A stretch of 64,000 bases of DNA from AG25 sp035518815 (GTDB taxonomy: Bacteria; Gemmatimonadota; Gemmatimonadetes; Gemmatimonadales; GWC2-71-9), in the NCBI GenBank assembly GCA_035518815.1, contig DATIXG010000109.1, positions 19,729-83,728 on the forward strand, written 5' to 3'. Below the pieces are notes generated by a model. That model made no database searches, was not told the DNA's origin, and saw only the letters and a list, made by a program, of their open reading frames with translations. The stretch's first letter is position 1, and the number at the start of each line of letters is the position of its first letter. Below, piece after piece: positions 57,041 through 64,000 of this stretch. A program made the position numbers and the translations under genes.

Positions 57041-58450
57041 TTAGCGTCGCCGTTCCCCCGGCACGCCCGGCTCGGTCATCGCCTTGAGATCCAGCACGTC
57101 GTTCAGCTGCTGCTCGGTCAGGATGCCCTTCGCGCGCACCAGCTCGCGCACCGTAACGTTCTGCGCGATCGCTTCCTTGGCGAGGGCCGCCGCCTGCGCG
57201 TAGCCGATCAGCGGCGCCAGGGCCGTAACGATCGCCGGACTGCGCTCCAGCCAGTAGCGGCACTGCGCCGCATCGGCCTCGATCCCCTCCACGCAGCGCT
57301 CGGCGAAGAGCGCGCTCGCGCTCGTGAGAATCCGCAGCGTGAACAGGACGTTGTGGGCGATGACCGGCATCATCACGTTCAGCTCGAGCTGGCCCGCTTC
57401 CGCCGCCGTCGCCACCGTCACGTCGTTCCCGACCGCCTGCACGCACACCATGTTGACCATTTCGGCGATCGACGGGTTGACCTTCCCCGGCATGATGCTC
57501 GACCCGGGCTGGACCGCCGGCAACACGATCTCGGCGAGCCCGGTGCGCGGCCCGGACGCGAGGAGCCGCACGTCGCTCGCGATCTTCCCCAGGTCCACGG
57601 CATAGGTCCGCAGCGCCCCGGAGAACGCGGCAACGTCCCCGAGCGACTGCATCAGCTGGATCCGGTCGCGGCCCTCGCGCAGCTCGAGCCCCGTCATGGT
57701 GCGGAGGGATTCCACGACGAACCCCGCATACTCGGGCTCGACGTTCAGGCCGGTGCCCACCGCGCTGCCGCCGATTCCCAGGTCGCGGAGGTCGTCGGCC
57801 GCGCGAGCGACGCGTTCGCGGTTGCGCGCCACCGTGTGCCCGTAGGCCGTAAACTCCTGGCCCAAGCGAATCGGCGTGGCGTCCTGAAGGTGCGTACGGC
57901 CGGACTTGAGGATCGCGTCGAACGCCTGGCCCTTCGCGAGGAACGCCCGCTCGAGCCGGGTCATCGCGTCCGTGAGTCCACGAAGCCCGGCGAGCGCAGC
58001 CAGGCGGATGGCCGTGGGAATCACGTCGTTCGTCGACTGCGCCATGTTGACGTGATCGTTGGGATGGACGAGCGTGTACTCGCCGCGCCGCCCGCCCAAC
58101 AGCTCGGCGGCGCGATTCGCGAGGACCTCGTTGCAATTCATGTTGTGGGACGTGCCGGCGCCGGCCTGGTAGGGATCGACGACGAACTGGTCCCGGTGGC
58201 CGCCCGCGAGGACCTCGTCAGCCGCGCGGACGATGGCGTCGGCCACGCGGGCGTCGAGGCGCGTGGAGCGCTTATGCGCGAGCGCGGCGGCTTTCTTGAT
58301 CCAGACGACCGCATCGACGAACGACGCGAGCGGCAGGAGGCCCGACACCGGGAAGTTGTGACGCGCCCGCTCTGTCTGGATGCCGTAGAGCGCGGCGGCC
58401 GGCACCGCCAGCTCGCCGAGCGAGTCGCGCTCCACGCGCCTATCGCTCAT
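57041..58450 (-). CDS. Fumarase/aspartase superfamily lyase, probably aspartate ammonia-lyase
   Basis: A 469-residue lyase. Superfamily signature GSSIMPGKVNPSIAEM; also YQAGAGTSHNMNCNEVLANR, HPNDHVNMAQSTNDVIPTA, SGRTHLQDATPIRLGQEF. The N-terminal SLGELAVPAAALYGIQTERA and GAGTSHNMN forms lean to aspartase (aspartate to fumarate + NH3), but class II fumarase cannot be excluded. ATG 58450 (MSDRRVERD) is chosen; a longer frame to 58501 is possible. Confidence 0.85.
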   Translation of the reverse strand: MSDRRVERDSLGELAVPAAALYGIQTERARHNFPVSGLLPLASFVDAVVWIKKAAALAHKRSTRLDARVADAIVRAADEVLAGGHRDQFVVDPYQAGAGTSHNMNCNEVLANRAAELLGGRRGEYTLVHPNDHVNMAQSTNDVIPTAIRLAALAGLRGLTDAMTRLERAFLAKGQAFDAILKSGRTHLQDATPIRLGQEFTAYGHTVARNRERVARAADDLRDLGIGGSAVGTGLNVEPEYAGFVVESLRTMTGLELREGRDRIQLMQSLGDVAAFSGALRTYAVDLGKIASDVRLLASGPRTGLAEIVLPAVQPGSSIMPGKVNPSIAEMVNMVCVQAVGNDVTVATAAEAGQLELNVMMPVIAHNVLFTLRILTSASALFAERCVEGIEADAAQCRYWLERSPAIVTALAPLIGYAQAAALAKEAIAQNVTVRELVRAKGILTEQQLNDVLDLKAMTEPGVPGERRR

Positions 58451-58517
58451 CGTGACAGGCTCCGTCCGGCTGCCATCCGTCTCGAGCCAGGAATCGAGCA
58501 TGGCCGACCTATTCTAA

Positions 58518-59060
58518 TCACTTCGTCGGCTCGACGCGCAGCGCATTGTTGAACCGATTGAAGTACTCCGCCATGCCGATGACCAGGCTGATCTCCACGA
58601 TCTGTCCCTCGTCCCACACCTCGCGCAATCTGCCGAACAAGGGATCGGTGACGTCGTGGCCGGTGCCGTGCATGACGTCGGCGTAGGCCAGTGCCGCGCG
58701 CCATCCAGGCTCGAGCTCGTCGATCGAGACGCGCGAACCGCGCTCCTGGAGCGCGTCGAGCAGGGCCTCGCTCGCGCCGCGCCTCCGCGCCAGGACCGTG
58801 TGGGAATTGAGGCAGTAGTGGCACTGGTTCCAATGGGACACTCGCACCCACAGCAGCTCCTTCAGGAGCGGGGGGACGGTCCCTTCGTTCATCACGGTCC
58901 GGAAGTGCGCGATCATCGTCTGCAGGTGCTTGGGCCGGACCGCGACGGTCCGGAACATGTTGGGGATGTTGCCGCGCTCCTGCAGGTACGTCGTGAAGAT
59001 CGGCCGGACGTCGGGCGGGGCCTCCTCCGGCGTGAGCGGGGCGAGCCGCGGCTTGGTCAT
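58518..59060 (-). CDS. AhpD-like carboxymuconolactone decarboxylase family protein
   Basis: A 180-residue alpha-helical protein. The redox CXXC with nearby histidine is present (Cys80, Cys83, His87 in HWNQCHYCLNSHT), the AhpD-type active site, with PDVRPIFTTYLQERGNIPN upstream and VIGMAEYFNRFNNAL near the end. Probably a thiol peroxidase or related redox enzyme, but reaction partners are unknown. ATG 59060 overlaps the flippase-like stop (ATGA). The frame open to 59189 is a shadow. Confidence 0.85.
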   Translation of the reverse strand: MTKPRLAPLTPEEAPPDVRPIFTTYLQERGNIPNMFRTVAVRPKHLQTMIAHFRTVMNEGTVPPLLKELLWVRVSHWNQCHYCLNSHTVLARRRGASEALLDALQERGSRVSIDELEPGWRAALAYADVMHGTGHDVTDPLFGRLREVWDEGQIVEISLVIGMAEYFNRFNNALRVEPTK

Positions 59061-60031
59061 GACGCCGTCTCCTTGGAGCGTCGCATCCAGCCGACCTTGA
59101 GGAGTTGGGTCGCGGCACGATATCCGACGCTCCGGATGAGCACGTAGCCGCCGATGACGGTCAACAGGATGGTTGTATAGAACCGCCACAGCACGAGCAT
59201 CAACACCTGATGCGTGCCGAAATCCCCCGCGGCGCCCGACAAGAAGGCCACTTCGATCCCGCCGCCACCGGACGGCAGGGGTACGATCAGCGGCGCGTGC
59301 AGCAGCACGAGAGCGCCGAAGAACATCGTGGCAAACGGCGGCGCGTCGCTCATCCCGTAGGCGAGCGCCGGGAGGACCAGGGCGCGTGACGTGAGGCTAA
59401 CGACGGTGAGGAGCGCGCCGACGAGCAGCACCCACCGCGGGGCACGCTGCACGTGCGCCCAGGCCACGCGCCACTGGCGCCGGACCCGGTGGCGAATCAT
59501 GCCCGCCCGCACCAGGCGTTGCAGCCCGTAGATCACGACGAGCACGAGGAGCGCGATCAGCTCGATGAAAACGAGCTCGGCGGCGCGGTGGCGGTGCAGC
59601 CAATGGCGACCCTGCGTCTGCCAGTCGGGCACGTAGAACACGAGCAGGGCGGCTCCGAGGAGCCCGAACACGGGCCACTCGGCCGCCACCTCGACGCCCA
59701 GGCCGACGAGCCCCGCGACGGGACGGACCCCGCCTTCCGCGAGTCCCAGAAACCGCGCCGGCTCGCCACCCAGGCGATTGGGCGTGAGGCTCGATGCCAT
59801 TTCGCCGTACAGGTTCAGTCGCAACGCTTCTACCAAGCCGAGGCGACTGCCCGCAGTCCGGACGGCGAGCTGAATGCGCCAGGCGCGCACGAGGCAATCG
59901 AGCACCATCAGCGCGAGGGCGAGGGCGTGGCTCAGGCCGGTTCGGGCGCCGTCAGTCAGAGCAATCCCCCAACGGGTAGATGAAGCCGCAGTTGGAACAA
60001 GGGTTCTTACATCCGACGGGCTTCGGGACAA
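59057..60031 (-). CDS. Lysylphosphatidylglycerol-synthase-TM/UPF0104-like membrane protein (flippase-like)
   Basis: About 290-324 residues with roughly eight hydrophobic helices and the family motif RLNLYGEMASSLTPNRLGGEP near the N-terminus. Such proteins are the membrane half of MprF or AglD-like flippases; here no synthase domain is attached, so lipid or glycolipid flipping is only a guess. The start is unclear: TTG 60031 overlaps most of the zinc-ribbon gene, and the next ATG (59908) cuts into the first helix. Confidence 0.75.
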   Translation of the reverse strand: MSRSPSDVRTLVPTAASSTRWGIALTDGARTGLSHALALALMVLDCLVRAWRIQLAVRTAGSRLGLVEALRLNLYGEMASSLTPNRLGGEPARFLGLAEGGVRPVAGLVGLGVEVAAEWPVFGLLGAALLVFYVPDWQTQGRHWLHRHRAAELVFIELIALLVLVVIYGLQRLVRAGMIRHRVRRQWRVAWAHVQRAPRWVLLVGALLTVVSLTSRALVLPALAYGMSDAPPFATMFFGALVLLHAPLIVPLPSGGGGIEVAFLSGAAGDFGTHQVLMLVLWRFYTTILLTVIGGYVLIRSVGYRAATQLLKVGWMRRSKETAS

Positions 60032-60074
60032 CGGGAGCGCCGCAGCGCAGGCAGCGCGGCGCCGTGCTAGGCAT
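59952..60074 (-). CDS. Tiny zinc-ribbon protein
   Basis: A 40-residue protein, MPSTAPRCLRCGAPVV followed by GCKNPCSNCGFIYPLGDC. Seven cysteines, two CxxC pairs and a PCSNCGF segment suggest a zinc ribbon. Its ATG overlaps the MBL hydrolase end by 8 bases (ATGCCTAG), a normal operon junction, which supports it as real. Function unknown; such small ribbons are often missed in annotation. Confidence 0.7.
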   Translation of the reverse strand: MPSTAPRCLRCGAPVVPKPVGCKNPCSNCGFIYPLGDCSD

Positions 60075-60714
60075 GGGGGCGGAGGGGGCGGGCGCCCGCG
60101 AGAAAGGGGTTGGCGCGACGCTCGCGTCCGATCGTTGTCTCGGGTCCATGACCGCTGTACACGATGGTGTCATCCGGCAAGGGGAGCAACTCCCGCTCGA
60201 TGCTCCGGATCAGGGTGTCGAAGTCCCCACCCATCAGGTCCGTGCGGCCGATCGACCCCTGAAACAGCACGTCCCCCGTGAACACGGCGCCCTCCCCGAC
60301 GAGCGACACGCTGCCCGGTGAATGCCCGGGGGTGTGACGGACTTCGAACTGAAGCGCGCCGGCGCGGAGCCCGTCGCCGGGCGCCAGGGCGCGGTCGGGC
60401 GGCGGGAGTGCCACCTTGGGCATCCCGAAAGCCGCCGCCTGCTCGGCGGCGTGATCGTAGAGCGGGCGATCCTCGGGGTGCAGGTAGACCGGCGCACCCG
60501 TCTCGGCCCGCAGCCGCCCGACGCCCATCACGTGATCGACGTGCGCGTGCGTCAGCCAGATGGCAACCGGGCGGGCCCCGGTGGCGGCCAGGCGCTCGAC
60601 GATGAGGCTCGCGCCCTCGCCCGGGTCGACGATGGCGCATTCCTGGGCCGCCTCGTCCACCACGAGGTAGCAGTTCTGGGCGAATCGGCCATTCGGAATC
60701 GTGACGACCTTCAC
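60067..60714 (-). CDS. MBL-fold metallohydrolase (glyoxalase II-like)
   Basis: A 215-residue hydrolase with the metal motif THAHVDHVMGVG, the later HTPGHSPGSVSLV and FTGDVLFQGSIGRTDLMGG, and YSGHGPETTIGRER. This is the YcbL/GloB-like class that hydrolyses thioesters such as S-lactoylglutathione, but the substrate is not fixed by sequence. ATG overlaps trxB by 4 bases. Confidence 0.88.
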   Translation of the reverse strand: MKVVTIPNGRFAQNCYLVVDEAAQECAIVDPGEGASLIVERLAATGARPVAIWLTHAHVDHVMGVGRLRAETGAPVYLHPEDRPLYDHAAEQAAAFGMPKVALPPPDRALAPGDGLRAGALQFEVRHTPGHSPGSVSLVGEGAVFTGDVLFQGSIGRTDLMGGDFDTLIRSIERELLPLPDDTIVYSGHGPETTIGRERRANPFLAGARPLRPHA

Positions 60715-61679
60715 GAGGCGAGCGCCGCCTTCTCCTTCTCGCGCAGGGCGGCCAGGTATTTCTCCACGGCGATGGCGGCGGTAGTGGCGTCCCCCACAGC
60801 GGTGGTGATCTGACGGGTGAGCTGGCTGCGCACGTCACCCGCGGCGAACAGACCGGGGACGGACGTCATCATCCGCTCGTCGGTGATCAGATAACCACCC
60901 GCGTCGTGCTTGACGTGGCTCTCGACCAGCTGCGTGTTGGGCTGGAACCCGATGAAGACGAACACCCCTCCCACGGCGAGCGAAGAACGCTCGCCCGTAA
61001 CGGTGTTCTCGAGCTCGAGGCGCTCGGTCCCGCGCTCGCCGCCCGCGATCTCGCGCACGCGCTTGTTCCAGATCACTTCGATCTTGGGATTCGCAAACGC
61101 GCGCTCCTGCAGGATCTTCGAGGCGCGGAACCGCTCGCGGCGGTGCACGATGTAGACCTTGCTCGCGTAGCGCGTGAGGTAATCGGCCTCTTCGACGGCG
61201 GCGTCACCGCCCCCCACGACGGCCAGCACCTCGTCCTTGAAGAAGGCGCCGTCGCACACCGCGCAGTAGGACACGCCGCGTCCCGCATACTCCTTCTCGC
61301 CCGGCACGCCGAGTTTGATGGGGGTGCCCCCCGCGGTGAGGATCACCGTGGGGGCCTGGTAGGTCGCCCCGCGCGCCGTGGTCACGCTGAACCCGCCGTT
61401 CGGGTCGCGTCGCACGCGCTCCACCGTGTCGGTGACGATCTCCGCGCCGAACTTCTTGGCGTGCTCGGCCATCTTCTGGGCCAGATCCCAGCCCTTGATG
61501 CTCTCGAACCCGATGTAGTCCTCGATCAGGTCGGTGTTCAGGAGCTCGCCGCCGGGCGCGCCCCGCTCGACCACGAGCCCCTTGAGCATGCCGCGCCCCA
61601 CGTACATCGCGGCGCACAACCCCGCGGGTCCCGCGCCGACGATGATGACGTCGTACCCGTTGATCGTGTTCTCAGGCAT
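60711..61679 (-). CDS. trxB: Thioredoxin reductase
   Basis: A 322-residue FAD/NADPH enzyme. FAD motif VIIVGAGPAGLCAAMYVGRG, redox pair Cys139-Ala-Val-Cys142 in SYCAVCDGAFF, NADPH motif VVGGGDAAVEEADYLTRY, and C-terminal VPGLFAAGDVRSQLTRQI. Length is normal. It could recycle electrons for the peroxiredoxin and AhpD-like protein of the same run. ATG lies 8 bases inside the DUF309 gene end. Confidence 0.96.
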   Translation of the reverse strand: MPENTINGYDVIIVGAGPAGLCAAMYVGRGMLKGLVVERGAPGGELLNTDLIEDYIGFESIKGWDLAQKMAEHAKKFGAEIVTDTVERVRRDPNGGFSVTTARGATYQAPTVILTAGGTPIKLGVPGEKEYAGRGVSYCAVCDGAFFKDEVLAVVGGGDAAVEEADYLTRYASKVYIVHRRERFRASKILQERAFANPKIEVIWNKRVREIAGGERGTERLELENTVTGERSSLAVGGVFVFIGFQPNTQLVESHVKHDAGGYLITDERMMTSVPGLFAAGDVRSQLTRQITTAVGDATTAAIAVEKYLAALREKEKAALAS

Positions 61680-62019
61680 CCGTTCGAAATTCCAGTCGCG
61701 GGGGATCCCCCTCCCCCGTCAGGGCACGCGCCAGCCGCGCGCGAAAGGTAACCGTCTCAAATTCGACGTCCGGCCGCGCCGGACCGGCGAGCTTCTCGAG
61801 GGCGCCCCGCCCCACGACCTCGACGCCGTGGGCGTTGCCGCGCGAGCGGTGCAGCAGCGCGGCGGCGGCCTGAATGAACCCCTGCCAAAGGCGCGCCTCG
61901 TCTTCCGTAATAATAGAACGCCACACGGTTTCCAGCGCCTCGTGGGCCTCCCAGTAGGCGCCGGAGTTGAAGAGGTCGCGCGCGCGGACGAGGGTCGCAC
62001 GACGCTCGGCTGGCCTCAT
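61672..62019 (-). CDS. DUF309-family protein
   Basis: A 115-residue helical protein: ARDLFNSGAYWEAHEALETV, WRSIITEDEARLWQGFIQAA, AALLHRSRGNAHGVEVVGR. The FN-G-YWEAHE-LE-VW and QG-IQ-AAAL patterns define DUF309; function is unknown. Start ATG 62019. The frame open to 62622 is not coding. A decamer-repeat tract lies directly upstream of the start. Confidence 0.88.
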   Translation of the reverse strand: MRPAERRATLVRARDLFNSGAYWEAHEALETVWRSIITEDEARLWQGFIQAAAALLHRSRGNAHGVEVVGRGALEKLAGPARPDVEFETVTFRARLARALTGEGDPPRLEFRTDA

Positions 62020-62024
62020 GGGTG

Positions 62025-62057
62025 GAGGACGGTCGAGGGCGGTCAAGGACGGGCGAG
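62025..62057. repeat. Decamer tandem repeat tract (D), at a gene junction
   Basis: Three 10-bp units (GAGGACGGTC, GAGGGCGGTC, AAGGACGGGC). It spans the gap before the DUF309 gene and the last codons (ARP-stop) of the upstream gene. Confidence 0.65.
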
Positions 62058-62822
62058 CGCGGCGCGAGTGGACCCGATTCTCAGGAGATTGACGGCCCCG
62101 TGACATGAGCTGACGGTGCCAATCAGCACGGCGGCCGGTCCATCTTCGGCGCCGACGCGGCACACCAGCTCGTCGCCCGCCAGCACCTCGCCCACCGCGA
62201 ACGCCCCGACGCCGAACACCTGATGGCGGCACTGGAACAGCGCCGGCCCGCTCACGGCGTCGCCCGCCGCCCGCAGTCGCGCCGCGAGTTCGGTCACTGC
62301 CCGGCTCATCTCCCAGTCGCGCGGTCCTCCGGTGGCCGGACAAACCGACGGCTCGACGCAATGAGTCGGGCAGACCCAGTCGGCGAACGACACGTAGCGC
62401 GTATTGTCCGGCGCCGGGGCGGAGCGCTCGTACGGCGTGCCGAGAGCGAGGGGGATGGCCTCGACGGCGACGGTGCGTTCGGGCCAGCGCGCCTGCGCCC
62501 GGCGGAGCACCCACTGGAACATGAGATGCGGCATGAGGGGCGACGGCACTATGTAGTCGGCGGGCGCCCCCGGTTCCGTCGGGTCGGCGGAGCCCAGAAA
62601 TGCGTCGAAGTACGGCGCCCATTCGCTCACGACAAACGCGCGATCAGGTGCCTCTCCCAGCTCACGGCGGGCGCGGCACGCAGGGTCCCGATCCACGATG
62701 ACCACGCGGCGGAACCGGGCCCGGCCCTTGTCGCGTGCCTTGGCGAGCTGGCCTCCGTAGAACGTGCCGTAGCATCCGCCCCCCACCACGACCACGTCGC
62801 GCATGATGCTGACGTCGCTCAT
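62043..62822 (-). CDS. Rossmann-fold protein with a CX3CX5C motif, unknown function
   Basis: A 259-residue protein. Residues 8-22 show a dinucleotide-binding GGGCYG after a hydrophobic strand (VVVVGGGCYGTFYGG), followed by RRVVIVDRDP. A cysteine motif at residues 151-161 (VCPTHCVEPSVCPATGG) might hold a metal or Fe-S cluster. No known family comes to mind. It follows the SDR gene by 6 bases. An inner ATG (62804) at MRDVVVVGGG is an alternative start. Confidence 0.78.
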   Translation of the reverse strand: MSDVSIMRDVVVVGGGCYGTFYGGQLAKARDKGRARFRRVVIVDRDPACRARRELGEAPDRAFVVSEWAPYFDAFLGSADPTEPGAPADYIVPSPLMPHLMFQWVLRRAQARWPERTVAVEAIPLALGTPYERSAPAPDNTRYVSFADWVCPTHCVEPSVCPATGGPRDWEMSRAVTELAARLRAAGDAVSGPALFQCRHQVFGVGAFAVGEVLAGDELVCRVGAEDGPAAVLIGTVSSCHGAVNLLRIGSTRAALARP

Positions 62823-62828
62823 GCTTGG

Positions 62829-63554
62829 CTACAGCTCTCCTCCCGTCACGGGCAGAACCTCACCCGTTACGGCGCGGGCCTCATCGCTGGCGAGGTACAG
62901 CACGGCGGCGACGAGATCGGACAGCTCGACCCAGCGCACCTTGGGGTCCTGCACCTGCGCCACGTTGTCGGCCGTGCGCATCATGCCGGGGGCTACGGCG
63001 TTCACGCGGATGCGGTCGTCGCGCAGCTCGCGCGCGAGCGCACGGGTGAGCCCCGCTACAGCGGACTTCGCCGCGATGTAGGACGCCATCTGGCTTTGCG
63101 GCCGGAGTGCCGCCACGGACGCGAAGTTCACGATCGCGCCGCCGCTGCGCCGGCGCAGCGCCGGGATCGCGGCCTGCGACACGTAGAACGTTGTCTTGAC
63201 GTTGATCGCCAGCTCGCGCTCGAACGCGTCGGGAGCGAGGTCCGCCGCCGGGCCGAAGTTGACGAGCCCGCCGGCCACATTCACGACGATGTCGAGTCCC
63301 CCGCACTGTTCGACGGCGACAGCCACTGCGGCGCGGGCGGCGACAGGAGTCGTAAGATCGCCCGCGGCGGTGCGTACGATACGGCCATCCGTCGCGAATT
63401 CCCGGGCTCGCTCCGCCAGCGCCTGCGGGTTCAGGTCGGCGATCACAAGGGTCGCGCCCGCCTCGGCGAACCCGCGAGCGACGGCGTGGCCGATCTGCCC
63501 GACCCGCCCGACGCCCGTGACGAGTGCAACTTTCCCGCGGAGATCAGGAGGCAC
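62829..63554 (-). CDS. Short-chain dehydrogenase/reductase
   Basis: A 241-residue classical SDR: VALVTGVGRVGQIGHAVARG (a slightly altered TGxxxGxG), DIVVNVAGGLVN, IVNFASVAALRPQSQ, catalytic YIAAKSAVAGLTRALARE, and VNAVAPGMMRTADNV. A FabG-like oxidoreductase; substrate unknown. GTG start overlapping the peroxiredoxin stop by 11 bases. Confidence 0.9.
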   Translation of the reverse strand: MPPDLRGKVALVTGVGRVGQIGHAVARGFAEAGATLVIADLNPQALAERAREFATDGRIVRTAAGDLTTPVAARAAVAVAVEQCGGLDIVVNVAGGLVNFGPAADLAPDAFERELAINVKTTFYVSQAAIPALRRRSGGAIVNFASVAALRPQSQMASYIAAKSAVAGLTRALARELRDDRIRVNAVAPGMMRTADNVAQVQDPKVRWVELSDLVAAVLYLASDEARAVTGEVLPVTGGEL

Positions 63555-64000
63555 GACCGCCCGCGTCTACGGAGGCCACGATCTCGGATACGGGAGGAGC
63601 GCCGCGCTGCGCGAACGCGATCGTTCCGTCCCGCCGAATCACGTATACCGAGCGCTGAATCCCCTTGTCGTCCTCCTTCAACGCCTGATAAGCGCGGGCG
63701 ATCGCGCGATCGGGGTCGGAAAGCAGGGGGAAATTGAACCCCAGCTTCGCCACGTAGTTGGCGTGACTCTCTACGCCCGCCGGATTGACCCCGAAGGGCT
63801 GGATGTTTCTGCGTGTGAATTCGGTCATCTCATCGCGCACGGCGGAGAGTTGGCGGTTTCACCCAGGGGTGTTGTTCCCCGGATAGAACACCAGGGCGAC
63901 ATGGGTCTGCTTCAGCAGCTCGGTGAGCGAATAGGTCTTGCCATCCGAGGCCGCCAGCCTGAACCCCGGAGCCTTGCTGCCAAGTGCGAGTGGTTCGCTC
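63544..64000 (-). CDS. Bcp-like peroxiredoxin with in-frame UGA at the peroxidatic position (probable selenoprotein; 5' end outside window)
   Basis: Read through a TGA at 63859-63861, the frame gives a continuous peroxiredoxin: LGSKAPGFRLAASDGKTYSL, THVALVFYPGNNTPG, then UGA, then NRQLSAVRDEMTEFTRRN, PFGVNPAGVESHANYV, NFPLLSDPDRAIARAY and SVYVIRRDGTIAF. In Bcp-type enzymes the residue after TPG is the peroxidatic cysteine, so UGA replaces a Cys codon and probably encodes selenocysteine. The part after the UGA could only start at GTG 63840 and would lack the active site. At least 46 residues precede the UGA; the start lies beyond 64000. A nonsense mutation or sequencing error is the alternative. 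Confidence 0.8.
63829..63849 (-). promoter_or_regulatory. SECIS-like hairpin downstream of the peroxiredoxin UGA
   Basis: The mRNA segment 10-30 bases after UGA can fold as CUC/GAG, a 2x2 internal loop, CGC/GCG and apical loop CGUGC (63837-63841). The loop begins 18 bases after UGA and has G at its second place, in line with the bacterial SECIS rules I recall. The stem is short, so the call is tentative. Confidence 0.4.

Noticed and set aside
62020..62622. A long N-terminal extension of the DUF309 protein.
   Set aside because: It is an out-of-frame reading of the Rossmann gene; ATG 62019 gives the normal family length.
63544..63840. A stand-alone 98-residue gene starting at GTG 63840.
   Set aside because: It lacks the peroxiredoxin active site and N-terminal strand, while the same frame upstream of the TGA encodes exactly those parts. 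A read-through selenoprotein explains the data better.

Overview
The window is a 64-kb piece of a GC-rich, diderm bacterial chromosome. It carries Tol-Pal, an LptD-like outer-membrane barrel, BamD, SecA, TatC and many lipoproteins. Together with the gene order and protein style this suggests a soil-type Gemmatimonadota, but that is inference: no rRNA gene is present. Almost everything lies on the minus strand. The exceptions are rpmB (44109-44324) and a tRNA-Leu (52191-52274). Genes are packed with GTGA, ATGA or TAGTG stop/start overlaps. I see no prophage, insertion sequence, integron or CRISPR array.

Layout, by coordinate (minus-strand transcription runs right to left). 1-3.7 kb: a TPR protein, a polyprenyl diphosphate synthase and a cut-off DUF4321 protein. 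3.8-17.9 kb: an unrecognised lipoprotein, then a long run read from a near-consensus promoter at 17862-17890: ssb, LysM protein, HemX/CcsA-like protein, hemA, sugar-nucleotide epimerase, tolQ-tolR-tolA-tolB-pal-cpoB, and one ORF that joins TatC to an LptD-like barrel. 17.9-24.3 kb: radC, rel, uvrB, tsaE, tsaB, rimI. 24.4-31.5 kb: a beta-barrel protein with two CRP-like palindromes upstream, then secA, nadD, bamD and two TPR proteins.

31.6-44.1 kb is a surface-polysaccharide precursor operon. It holds gmd and rmd (GDP-deoxyhexose), four genes matching the WbpA/B/E/D route to UDP-2,3-diacetamido-glucuronate, and ugd plus uxs (UDP-glucuronate and UDP-xylose), with carB and murB embedded. 44.1-47.4 kb is the ribosomal alpha operon (rpmJ-rpsM-rpsK-rpsD-rpoA-rplQ) with its own promoter, ending at a convergent terminator shared with rpmB. 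47.5-52.2 kb holds smpB, an amidase, a TPR lipoprotein, pyrD and pyrF.

52.3-56.5 kb is a sulfur locus: an Fe-S-type Rrf2 regulator, thiosulfate sulfurtransferase, CysM, a Mec-type JAMM peptidase, and a CysO-MoeZ fusion. It looks like the protein-thiocarboxylate cysteine pathway of mycobacteria, with the carrier fused to its activating enzyme. 56.6-64 kb is a redox and housekeeping run: aspartase/fumarase family, AhpD-like, flippase-like, tiny zinc ribbon, MBL hydrolase, trxB, DUF309, a Rossmann/Cys protein, an SDR, and at the right edge a Bcp-like peroxiredoxin.

The most striking observations are as follows. (1) The peroxiredoxin has an in-frame UGA exactly where the peroxidatic cysteine belongs, with a SECIS-like hairpin just downstream, so it is probably a selenoprotein. 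(2) TatC and LptD form one ORF with an internal signal peptide. (3) CysO and MoeZ are fused through an internal AGG motif beside a JAMM peptidase gene. (4) A dispersed family of decamer tandem repeats runs partly through coding sequence.
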